The notes under the pieces: model-generated
What the model was told of the DNA's origin: nothing
Databases searched by the model: none
Seen by the model: only the letters and a program-made list of their open reading frames with translations
In this document: one piece after another, positions 54,880 to 64,000 of the stretch
Layout of the letters: the number at the start of each line of letters is the position of its first letter
How positions within the stretch are numbered: position 1 is the stretch's first letter
Program-made: the position numbers and the translations under genes
Source of the DNA: Golubevia sp. BC0850
Taxonomy: Eukaryota > Basidiomycota > Exobasidiomycetes > Golubeviales > Golubeviaceae
Assembly: GCA_012976225.1 (NCBI GenBank)
Contig: JAAVVG010000010.1
Coordinates: 248,001-312,000 of the forward strand
DNA: 64,000 nucleotides
Reading direction: 5' to 3'

Positions 54880-56865
54880 TCAATTCTTCTTCTCAAATAC
54901 CGCCTTGAAGCCTCCGAATTTGCTTTCGTAGAAGAGTCTTAATCTTGTTTGTTCTAGTCTGGTCTTTCTCAGTTTATTTTGTCCCATAGAATCGTTGATA
55001 GTGAAGAAAGAGAAGTCTGAACTTTTAGATTCTAATTGCTCTAGAGATTTGACGTTAAGGGCTGGATCTGAGGTCCAGATGACTAGAGCCATAGTTGAAG
55101 ATGCTTCGGAAGAGGGGATGATCTCGTACTTAATCCCGTGGGAATAGGACCCTTCTACGAAGAGGAGAGGTGAGACCGAGAGAGTGAGAAGGAGATACGA
55201 CTTTCAGCCATCCCGTTTCGGCAGAGATATCCATGCTTTGGATTCGAACTTTGAAAAAGTATATCAACTCACCATACTGAACAAAAGCGTGATGAAGTAG
55301 AGGAGTAATGACATCGTCTTTAGACCTAAATTTATGAGAAGCTGTCAGTCTCAACTCTTTGTTGAAACGGGCATGCATTCCAAAATAAGCGGTCTTGGAC
55401 ATGACGAAGCTGTTTGAAAGAAGGAGAGGCGCGGTGTAAGAGATTTCCTTGTCTTCCCTTTCTGACCCTTAGAAAGGGAAGTACTCACGGAGCATGTTTC
55501 AAGAACTTTAAATCTCTTGTCAACTTCCCATTCTCATCTCCGTAAGCTCTGACAATAGCTCTCTTCGTATTCTTGACTGACTTCAACCAAATGTTTCCAT
55601 TCTTTGCTTTCCCTTTCCCATCATTCTGAGCTTCAGAAGTCTTGACTCCACCGTTCTTGTCGAAGGTTTCAGCATCATCCTTGATAGAGTACGGCTCGAA
55701 AAATTGTTTGATGCCACCATCTTTAGTAAAGAAGCTTGAGGGATGAACTGGTTTGTTGATGAAAACGTCATCGTTTAGATAAATGAAAAGCTCTGAAAGA
55801 TTAGGGATCAAGTGAAGGTAAGGTTCTACTGAATTTGAAGAGAATGTAGGCTGTATGTCTTTAGGGATGATGTCATCTTGCTGAATCCAGTGAATTCTGG
55901 GATGATTGAGACTTAGCCACTCTGGAGGTGAGGGGGAGACGATGTAGATCTTTCCTTTACTCCATGGCATGTATTCAGTTACGGAACGAAGACTGTATCT
56001 CAAGTCTTCATTGTCTCTGTCTCTGCCGCTTCCCACAGAACTATGATTCAAGTAGAGAGAATTCAAAGAAAAGAAGTCAGCTAAGTTCTCTGACAGGGCT
56101 TGCTCCATCGAGAAAGAGTCAGCAAAGCTCGAGAAGGGCTTGCTCGAAACTGGGAATGGAAAAGGTGAGCACTCACCTTTCTCCACCATAAGCACTTCTT
56201 AACTTCTGATAATCCGGCTCTGACCCATTAACGAAAGTATAGACCAAGTCCACAGCCTCAGCAAACTTCCATTCTTCTCCCAGTGATCCCACTTCGGCTT
56301 GTCCATCTCCATTCATTCTCTGCTTATCCTCCTGACTATTCTGAATCGACTCTTTCTTCGAGCTTGACCATAAAGTTGATGGATTTTGAAGGATGTCTTT
56401 TAAGAATTGATTTGACGAAGAAGTAGGATTTGAAGAAGGAGAGTTTGAAGAGGAAGACTGAGTTTGAAATTCAGAATGATACTCGTTATACCTCGATAAT
56501 AAAAAGTAAACCCCCATGAAACCAACAGTCAAACAACTCAGATAAAGTAACTTCACAGCCATCGATCTTGGCTTTTTGATCTTGAAGCCAGAATTTGAAG
56601 GATGACCAATTCCGACGGAGTGAAGATTGGATCTAGATCCCAAGAAAGGAGAAGTAGAACAATTCGACGAACCAGAACTTGATGGTCTTGAATTTGATAG
56701 AGTTGGTGAATTTCTAGCACTACTGTTTATGCTAGTAATGTTACTAACACTTCGATTGCGATGGTGGTGTTCGTTGAAATTGTGAGGAGAGTTGTAACTC
56801 GACTTGCGAATTGAATTCTCGAAGTTCTCGGATTGATAATGACTTGATGGGATTTGATAACTCAT
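54880..56865 (-). CDS. Stealth-domain glycan phosphotransferase (Xpt1-like), 549 aa
   Basis: Exons 56865-56177, 56040-55489, 55409-55273 and 55151-54880 sum to 1650 nt. A Ser/Asn-rich cytosolic N-terminus (about 100 residues) is followed by a membrane anchor (LLYLSCLTVGFMGVYFLL), a type II Golgi topology. Stealth regions are clear. CR1 is AVDLVYTFVNGSEP. CR2 is DNEDLRYSLRSVTEYMPW, then IYIVSPS, DDIIPK, FSSNSVEPYLHLIPNLSE and FIYLNDDVFI. CR3 is around FGMHARFNKELRLTASHKF, and CR4 ends FSFFTINDSM. The family transfers a sugar-1-phosphate to another sugar (GNPTAB in animals, Cryptococcus Xpt1 xylosylphosphotransferase, bacterial capsule enzymes). The donor sugar here is unknown; O- or N-glycans of secreted proteins are the likely acceptors. 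Confidence 0.92.
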
Positions 56866-57718
56866 CTTGGAAGAGTTTGGTAGTATGTAAAGGAAGGTGA
56901 ATGAGCGTTGGAACTTCTTCGTTCGACCTTTTATTGATAACTGGTCAGAGGCTGAGTGCCAATCTTGGTTGCCCTGTGGAACAAAAGGACCTTGCTACTT
57001 GGAGATACACCTTGACGACCACGCTACCTCCTTGACGATATCTGTTACAGAAGTTGTTTAAAGAACGTGGATGAATGACTATTTAAGATGGTTGGGAAAG
57101 GGAGGAGAGGAAAGAAGAAAAGCTCTGGTTTTCTTTTGGGAAGAATCTCGAACCACTCGACTGGTGTCCAAATTGGTACTCCGAACAGTGCGCCCGCAGC
57201 CCGATCTCGCCCTGCGCCTTCACGTTGAGGAAGGTAAAAGGTCGTGGTCTTTGATTGTAATAAGACGAAAAGATCAAATGAGAAGAGGTTTGTGTGTTGG
57301 AGAATAGTGGTCTGAGCGGCGGACAACGGGACAGTGGACAAAGGGAAGGAACAAACCGCCAGAGCCTTTGCCTTGGGGCTCTTACTTAGCTTACTTCCCT
57401 TGTCCTTCAGGTTTCTTTTGAACCTGTAGTTCGATAGCAAAGGGAATTTCTGAATGGGTATTTAAAACTCTCTATTCGCAGAAACTCGACTTTTTTTCTT
57501 TCAAGAACTTTGTTCGCCACTTCGATCTTCACTGATTGCCACAGTGCGTAAGTCACACCAAGCTTCAGAGTCCTAGACAAAATGAAATTCTCGTCATTCT
57601 AACACTTTGATTCTTCCTAACTGCCCCTTCGAAGTCAACGCAACCGTCTCCGTCGCGAGCTCTACAACACCTTTTGCCACTCCCGACCAGATTGGACCTC
57701 ACATCAAATACCACCAGC
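56866..57718. other. Upstream region of the Stealth and coiled-coil genes, with a putative leader intron
   Basis: A TATTTAAAA box (57459-57467) lies 80 bp before a perfect donor (GTAAGT, from 57548) that has no ATG ahead of it. I read this as a 5'-untranslated exon of the downstream gene, spliced to an acceptor near 57636 (CCTTCGAAG). All three plus frames stay open from there, so the coding start is uncertain. Confidence 0.4.
57459..57467 (+). promoter_or_regulatory. TATA-like box TATTTAAAA
   Basis: It lies about 80 bp upstream of the putative leader-exon donor and 260 bp upstream of the first in-frame ATG of the coiled-coil gene. It is one of few TATA-like sites near a gene start here; function is inferred. 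Confidence 0.3.
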
Positions 57719-58592
57719 ATGTCTTCCTCAATCCGAGACAGATCTACATTCACAGGTCATTCAATCCCAGTTCCCCCAAGTCATCGCAATCAACAGAACA
57801 GTTCCAATCATCCTCTTTCTCAAACTCAAGCTCCAGTCATCACTCAAACCCGTGACCCAAGAAAATTCAACAACAAGAGAGTCAAGTTCAACGTTCAAAC
57901 CGGCAGTAATCAGTGATACCAATCTTGCAAAAAGTACTGCGCCAGGACCTACTATCCAAACTTCCAAGTGGGATGATGGCCATGTCGATTCAACCTTCAC
58001 TACGGTCGCGGATCAATTCATTCCTTCCGAACTCATCAAGATGGGCAACTATCAGTTTTTCGAAGAAACACAAGAGACAAACATGGCCAAGCAAGAAGAA
58101 CTGGAGTCAGCGGCCCTAATCTTTCCGCTGTCACCAATCAAAACAGATCTCAACTTCACGAGCAACTCTCAATTTTCAAATCAACTCCTTCAATTTCCAA
58201 CTCTTCAATCTCAATATGGTTCTTCTATGCTTCAAGATTCAGCTCAAAATCAAGTCACAGCTCAACCAAGCTTTCAAGTCAACGTCGCCATGAACGATGA
58301 AGCATTAAAAATTCTAGGGAGAGAACTGGAGTCTAAGGAAGGCAAGATACAGAAATTGAAGTCGGAGCTCAAACAATTGCAAGAATCAAATAAACGGCAA
58401 ACCTTGGGACTTCAAAGAAGATGCACAGAAATGGAGGGGAGGATGCTGCGAAGACAACAGGAGAGAGATGCGGAACAGCGGAGCTTCCGGGCTTTCAAAG
58501 AATTGTATGGGTCGACCTTCAGATCTGAAGAGAACAAAAGAGCTTTTCGGGACAAGAGAGAGCCTACCATGATGTCAAGGAAGAGAGAATAA
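57719..58592 (+). CDS. Coiled-coil protein of unknown function; reading frame unresolved
   Basis: The core frame (57852-58592) encodes a Gln/Ser/Asn-rich half (PTIQTSKWDDGHV, FPLSPIKTDLNF) and a coiled coil from about 58290: ALKILGRELESKEGKIQKLKS, then a Gln/Arg-rich stretch to RSEENKR. It has no ATG. The best ATG (57719, MSSSIRDRSTFTGHS) is in another frame that is open to 57916 and reads naturally (TRDPRKFNNKRVKF). Beyond the stop at 58592 two other frames also look coding. One reads AYHDVKEERIKQEP to about 58699. The other reads GKWFALDGIPRRF to DDRWLA and a stop at about 58781. Either introns with weak sites are missed, the sequence carries errors, or the gene is decaying. No family is recognised. 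Confidence 0.45.
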
Positions 58593-58781
58593 AACAGGAA
58601 CCGAAGGATCAGATGATCATCAAATCCGAGAGGCTAGCAGAGAAGGTTGTAAGGTTGGCAAATGGTTTGCTCTCGACGGAATTCCCCGCCGATTCTTAAA
58701 AAAATCGAGAAAGAGAGAAGTTCAAGTCGAGGAGACTGAAGAAGCATCAAACGAAGATGGTGATGATCGCTGGCTAGCTTA

Positions 58782-59370
58782 AGCTGTAGTGCTTGCTCTT
58801 GTATTTTTAGATCTTTGTATTACTATTTATTCTTTCTAGTCGAGTTTTCAATCTTGCAGATCTTTCTGTAAGTTTGTAGTCTGTGTTCTTGACCGTTCCT
58901 CTTGTCCGGCGAGGAGGGTCGAGAAGTTCCACCCCTGGATTCAGCTTCAGTCAGGTTCGAAGCTGCTGAGGAATTCAAGCGGTGATCTTATCACTCTGAT
59001 TAGAAGACGTATAATTTGATTGAGAGTTGCCTTGAAGATAGATTGACGAGAGCGAGAATCTGGTCAGAAAAAGGTCACTTGATACTTTCGTTCCAGTTTC
59101 AACGCTCTAGAATCACGAGACTAAGTTTCGCGATGACGTTTCAGAAACAAAACTGTTGGCTGCTTCACTAGAATGCAGCCTTGACAAGAGAGAATTAGTC
59201 TTCGATCTTGGACTGATTACAAACCGAAATTGATAAACCTCACTTCATCGCGATTCTAGGACCTCTTCTGCGCATCCGTCGAGTCTCCAGTCTCAAGATT
59301 TCAGCCTCGAGCTTCCCGCTTCTTCCCTTTCCACCCCATTGTTTTATTTACTTCTCAACATCAAACTAGC
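58782..59370. other. Intergenic region
   Basis: This 3' flank of the coiled-coil gene and 5' flank of the F-box gene is A/T-rich after 58800 (TATTTTTAGATCTTTGTATT). No coding, RNA or repeat feature is seen. Confidence 0.45.
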
Positions 59371-60328
59371 ATGCTACTGCTTCAAGATAAGTTGAGCTAC
59401 CCTCAACCTCAGGGAAAGTCCGTCCAGATCTTTCTTGACCTTCCAGGAGAACGTGAGTGTAGACTGAGTCGGAAACGACACACTCTCCTTCCTTCTGATC
59501 TTTTTCTCTGATGTTTCTCTTCAGTCCACGTCGGAATTTGGGAATACCTCCCAGTCAGAGATGTCATAAGCTACACTCAAACCTGCAAGACTCTGATGAA
59601 ACTCTCGGACCTGCATCATGTTTGGGCAAGACTTTCGAGGGACAAACTTTCACACTTGAAATCTTCTGAAGAGGAGGATAAAGTTGAAAAGAAAGAGCAA
59701 GACGGAAGTGCCGATCAGCTGAAGAAATCAGAGAAAGAAGACCAGGAGCAGGATGAAGACAAAAAAAGACGAAGAAAAGCAAGATCGTCAGTCAGTCATA
59801 CACTTCTTGAAAGAGAAGAATGCTTGTTGGATCTGTTAAGAGGGAAAAGAGAGAAACGAGTTGATCAGACATCCGATCACTTCTCAAATAGTTTGCGTCT
59901 CTTGCTACTCAGACTGGAAGGTCTGGCATGAGTCAGAAATGTACTCTGTGGAGGGCGAGAGATGGAATTCTTGGAAGAAAACCGACAAGTTACAACTCTC
60001 AAGCTTAGAGTCGAGCGTCAAAGTTCCGAACTTTTACCTCGAAAGGGACTTCGAAAATTTGCGAGACAAAAACACTCCATCTTTCAAGGCCATTTCAGGT
60101 GAAATCTTTTCGAACCTACCTCAGAAGATCGGCATCGCAACCATGATATCAGAAAACATGAAGCCTGCTAACATAGAGAGGAGAAAGAAACATCTGGAAC
60201 TCGTCTTTGACAGGTACGGGCTGAAGCTTGAGTCTCACGCTCAACTCGCCACGGATTGGATAATGACAGGAAGACTTGGTACGAAAAAGACCTTGGCCCA
60301 AGTTCTGCTTAGTGTAAACCATTTATGA
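59371..60328 (+). CDS. F-box protein with C-terminal Cys/Trp domain, 262 aa if a weak intron is used
   Basis: Exon 1 is 59371-59452. Exon 2 starts at 59525 and carries a clear F-box (IWEYLPVRDVISYTQTCKTLM, residues about 30-52; then VWARLSRDKL). A Lys/Glu-rich linker follows. The C-terminal part is in another frame and reads VCVSCYSDWKVWHE, then KVPNFYLERDFENL and ERRKKHLELVFDRYGLKLESHA. It ends VLLSVNHL at 60328. An intron 59795-59891 (donor GTCATA, acceptor CAAATAG) restores frame (789 nt in all). That donor is weak compared with all others here, so a one-base error or real frameshift is also possible. Probably an SCF adaptor, by the F-box; the target is unknown. Confidence 0.6.
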
Positions 60329-60938
60329 ATCCTCCCCGAGTTTTAGTGGTGCTCATGGTCGTTGTTCACCCTTCCGTCCCCACTCTACTGGATGTCGACA
60401 AATTACAACAGCAAATGTGAGTGACATTACTCCCAACGAGGTCTGTTCTAGCTTTTCGTCTCACCCTTTGTACCCTATTGTCTCTCTCCTAGAACGCTGG
60501 GAATGCGTAAGTCTCAAGATTAATTGGTCCCCTTCAAACGTCATCTTACTGCTTTCCTCTTCGTTTCCCAGATTTTCGGCATTCTCCTCACAGTACCGAA
60601 CCTTACCTTGCTCATAGATTGGCCGAAGAGGAAACCAAAAGTGAGTCTTATCAGCTAAGTCGACCAACCTTTGATTTTAAACAGCTGACTGCCGACCTGC
60701 CCATCCGATCGATCAAGGTGACGGCTTCCCTTTCGATTCTTTCTGCTGTTCTACTCGAAGTCCAAAGCTCAACCCTTCAGCTAGGCTTTCCGAGTCTCCC
60801 TCAGACGCCACCGCCGAACAGCCTCATCTTGACCTTCATCATCTCATGAGAATGGCGAGCGGAAGAGGCAAAGGGGGCAGGGGAAGGGGTAGAGGTAGAG
60901 GAAATGGAAGGAGGGACTTGAATCATCCTTTCTTGTAA
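60325..60938 (+). CDS. Small RG-rich protein with a 14-nt microexon, 121 aa
   Basis: Exons 60325-60416, 60493-60506 (14 nt), 60572-60640, 60685-60717 and 60781-60938 sum to 366 nt, an unbroken frame with canonical sites throughout. The protein starts MNPPRVLVVLMVVVHPSV, or at the internal ATG at 60355. It goes on VPTLLDVDKLQQQITLG, HFRHSPHSTEPYLAHRLAEE and DLHHLMRMASGRGKGG, and ends in RGRGRGRGNGRR and DLNHPFL. The RG repeats suggest RNA binding and arginine methylation. I do not recognise the rest. Its first ATG shares four bases (ATGA) with the stop of the F-box gene, so the two may be one transcription unit or the upstream ATG may not be used. Confidence 0.6.
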
Positions 60939-61381
60939 ATGAATTGGAAGAATCGTCTGGGCTGATTGAGTGAAATTTCTATACAGAAATCTGACGTCGG
61001 TGTTTGTGATTGAAGTCAGTCAATTCGTGAACGTGAATGTCCACCGTAGTAAGATTGAATGGAATGAGATAGCCGCAAACAGAGTTGACGTAGACAATAG
61101 TAAAGGATAGATGAAGAACCAAGAAGTCTTCATCTTCCCTTCCTTTATCTAGTCTGCTGCCGATCTCGTGACTTCAGGCTCGCACGTCGAATTCTCCTAT
61201 CTCCACCTCTTTCTTAAACCTTAGAAAACATAAGGAACTTTAATTGACTTGAAATTGGAACTCTATAATTTCAGTCTGACTGTCTCAGAAAGCTCAGTCG
61301 CTTGATCTACATTCTTCAGCTTAGTAATTATACAACAGATTTCAATAATTCTTTTTGTCCTACCGTCTTGCGACGTCTTCC
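60939..61381. other. Convergent intergenic region
   Basis: Mixed A/T-rich sequence between the RG-rich gene and RSC9. No supported gene, RNA or repeat. Confidence 0.45.
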
Positions 61382-64000
61382 CTACGGCCTCATCTCGGCA
61401 AGAGCCAAATTAAGAGGCTTACAAAGAACGTCATTTGATCCCACGATCCCAACCAAATCTTCCTCGACAGAATTGATAGCATCCATTATAATGCTAGCAG
61501 CCTCCACAGTCCAAGGTTCAACCGATGTGGAAGAGATTCCACCATTGTTAATTCCATTGGTTTCCTCTCCAAACCCAGTCTTCTCATCCTCGATAGGAGG
61601 TAAAGAAGGGAAACCAAAAAGATCAACATCTTCATTCCCATTTTTCAAATTTTCATAATCGATCTTCTTGTTGCTTTGAGCATCTTTTGATTTTTGAGAT
61701 TTTTCTTCACTGATTTTATTCACCCTTTCAACTTTAGGTCTAATTCCTGATTTATCTAAAATGGAACCTGAAATTCTTGCTAAAGATCTTAAGATTAGAG
61801 CAGAAGTTCCAGCGATTCCGATTGGTAGTTCGTTGTTATCCATTGGAGTTCTTGAGACGAAACAGCTAACTTTCCCAGGCTTGTCTATCGTTCCAGTTCC
61901 TAGAGGTGTTCTAGAACCTTTCAAATAATTCTTTAATCTGATTTCCGATGAAACAACCCTCTCGACATTTCCGTTGGTAGAAGATAAGAAAGGATCACTT
62001 TCCAACGCTAAAGTCCGAGTTCCATCTCCTAGAACGATTGGTAACCTTCCTTTATCTTGAGTCGAAAGACCTGAAGACCTTGAGTACTTCACGATATCCA
62101 TCGTCTTTGTCTCTTTCGATTCCTTCGCTTTCTCGGTAGAAGAGGTATCTTCAGGTAGATGAGTGAGAGCGTGTTTGAGCAACAAATCTCTCACTTTCTT
62201 GATTTCCAGAGTCTCGCTTCCAGGAACGACGAAACTACAAGTCTTCATCCAATTGCATCTTGCACTTTGAGAGCAGGAAACGTGAGCCACAATGTGATTC
62301 TTCAGCGATTTGTAGTTTGAAGTTCCTGGAGAATGACACGTTGGCCACTGGCAATGGAATGGTTCGGCTGAAAGAAGAGAAGTGAAAGTAAAAACCAGAG
62401 AAGTCAGTAACGAAAAGGAGGGAACGAGGTCGCGATTCTTCAAAACCACCCCTTCAAGGCCTCTTCGAGTTCGATTACTCACTCTTTCTAACTCTCCTCT
62501 CGATCCCTCTAAACATCCACTGACCCCTAGGCTGATTTCCCATGGGAACCTGATGAGCTTTAGCATCAGGGAAGATCTTCATAAGAGCTTTCATAACCTC
62601 TTGAGCAGTCAACATACCCGGAGGAATCGTATTCTGATTCAGACCATGATTGTAATTTGGAGGAGTAAAGAAGTTCATATAATTCTGAACGATCTGAATT
62701 TGTGGAAGAGAGTTCATTGGAGAGACTTGAAGAGTTTCTTTCAGCCTAAAGAAATAAAGGGAGAAAGAGAGGGGGTTTTTGGATGAGAAGAGGATCAGAG
62801 AAAAGCGTTGCCTTCGTTCGACGCGATGTCGAAGTTGTGATTCATTGTGATTGACTTCTATCGCGTTGGAAAGCTCTCTTGACTCACCAAGTTTCACACC
62901 TCAAAGGTTCAGTCAATCCTTTCAGCCTCTTAATTTCTTCACCAGTAAATCCCATTTCTCCCAAATCTCTTTCCAACATTTCTTTAGCTTCCAATTTTTC
63001 TCTTTCAACTTTCCCTCTATAAACGCTAGGATCAGGAGTGAACCCCTTTGCCTTTGGATTGCTTATCATTTGATATTCTCTAGGCCATTTAGTGACTTGA
63101 TGATTTAGATTCTTAACCAAAGAACGAATTAGAGAATGAGAAGCTGAAGATAAAGAAGAACGAATCGAAGAATTTCGAGAGGTAGAAGAGGATAGAGAAG
63201 TAACTCCTTCAACTAATTTCAATCCATTGTTAGAAATACCAATGATTTGATAGAATAGATCCAAGCTTACTTCTAAAAGTTCAGGATCTGATTGAACAGT
63301 TAAGAATTGAATACATTTTTGAATTAATCCTGGATTTAAGAGGTTGATTTCTTTTCCTTGTTCTTCTTCCCCCAATTCCGATTCACCGATATCAATCGGA
63401 CTAGTTTCCTCGACAAATGCAGCTTCGTTTCTTTCACTTCCAGCCAGAATCGTCAAAATTCGAAGGGAAGGTAAAACCAAAGCCAGATCTTTCGAATGAT
63501 GAACATAATTTAAAAGTTTCAAAAAGATTGAATCTTGAGGTCTTAAATTCATTCCTTTTGTCAATTTCTTGAAACTTTCAGAAATCCTTTCAGTTGATTC
63601 GTTTTCTTGACCCATCAGATCAACAAATCCACCATCATCTTCTCTAATCCCAAAATTACCTCTCTTAGATAGATACATCTTACTACTAAAACCTTCCAAA
63701 ATCTCTAACCAATGATTTCTAATCTCATTCAATCCTTCAATTTCTAAATTGCCTTGAATTTCCAACTCCAATTCTAAGTTACCATGTCGAGAGATTTCAA
63801 CTTGATTCTCTAATGCCAGATCATTCAGATCCAAAACTTTCTTGACTAATGAAATCATTCCAGTGATTCCACCAAAATGACTTCCATTTGAAAGTAAAAA
63901 CCTAGAATTGGTTGCAAAAGTACAACAATTCCTTAAAATCAAACTTGCTTCTAAAGCTCTTCTGAGTAGGTTTTGATGACTTTTGATTTGAGCTGGATTG
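61382..64000 (-). CDS. RSC9: RSC9/ARID2-like chromatin-remodelling subunit, 3' part, cut by window end
   Basis: Visible exons are about 64000-62888, 62745-about 62482 and about 62367-61382; the start lies beyond the window. The first is an Armadillo-like helical region (EASLILRNCCTFATNSRFLLSNG in two parts) typical of RSC9/ARID2. Then comes an RFX-type DNA-binding block (NYMNFFTPP, MLTAQEVMKALMKIFPDAK, MFRGIERRV). After that a C2H2-like finger, FHCQWPTCHS with HIVAH, is followed by a second Cys pair (CNWMKTC). The tail is Lys/Glu-rich and ends in ALAEMRP. RSC9 is a subunit of the RSC (PBAF-like) nucleosome remodeller, in the nucleus. The ARID domain, if present, is outside the window. Confidence 0.88.

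Noticed and set aside
1-64000. Transposons, retroelements, CRISPR arrays, rRNA
   Set aside because: I looked for reverse transcriptase, integrase or transposase motifs, long terminal or inverted repeats and regular spacer repeats and saw none.

Overview
This window is nuclear DNA of a filamentous or yeast-like fungus, most likely a basidiomycete. It is gene-dense (27 protein genes in 64 kb). Nearly all genes carry short introns of about 60-150 nt with a strong GTGAGT/GTAAGT donor and a C/T-rich acceptor tract. The families present are fungal: a PMT4 O-mannosyltransferase, the RSC subunit RSC9, a SAF1-type F-box/RCC1 protein, HIG1/RCF1, a BIM1-like GPI copper protein, a Stealth phosphotransferase and a CE9 tandem amidohydrolase. 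I see no transposon, retroelement, CRISPR array, rRNA or convincing tRNA. For most multi-exon genes I worked out every exon and checked that the summed exon length is a multiple of three.

Layout. 1-2883 (+): 3' part of a tandem amidohydrolase. 3126-5148 (-): condensation-fold acyltransferase-like protein. 5921-7318 (-): MMTAG2-like RS-rich protein, divergent from PMT4 (7544-11034, +). 11767-13018 (+): short-chain dehydrogenase. 13609-16476 (-): sterol O-acyltransferase. 16919-19635 (-): membrane-anchored S33 peptidase. 20864-24480 (+): SUMO-binding SNF2 ATPase. 25169-28876 (-): 1137-residue acidic orphan. 29186-30152 (-) and 30873-about 33233 (-): coiled-coil and AT-hook nuclear proteins. 33356-35550 (+): FAD oxidoreductase. 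35808-36740 (+): POF1-type nucleotidyltransferase. 37433-38298 (+): BIM1-like protein. 39718-40712 (-): RCF1. 40973-42978 (+): dolichyldiphosphatase fused to a cytidine-deaminase-fold domain. 43498-46425 (+): SAF1-like protein. 46764-47711 (-): PXMP4. 48250-50734 (+): kelch membrane protein. 51420-52806 (-): SYS1, only 99 bp from a divergent alpha/beta hydrolase (52906-54381, +). 54880-56865 (-): Stealth phosphotransferase. About 57719-58592 (+): unresolved coiled-coil gene. 59371-60328 (+): F-box protein whose stop overlaps the start of a small RG-rich protein (60325-60938, +). 61382-64000 (-): RSC9, cut by the window end.

How the genes fit together. Many products act in the secretory pathway or on its lipids and glycans: PMT4 (ER O-mannosylation), dolichyldiphosphatase (ER dolichol recycling), the Stealth enzyme (Golgi glycan phosphate transfer), SYS1 (trans-Golgi Arl3 recruitment), sterol esterification, and the BIM1-like, kelch and S33 surface proteins. 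A second group is nuclear (SNF2 ATPase, RSC9, AT-hook protein, MMTAG2-like protein). Eukaryotic gene order makes a true cluster unlikely.

Most unusual points: the in-frame CAX4-deaminase fusion; three microexons of 16, 11 and 14 nt, two of which build active-site residues of unrelated hydrolases; a GC-AG intron; a four-base stop/start overlap between neighbouring genes; and copies of GTTCRTTRA on both sides of the large acidic orphan gene.
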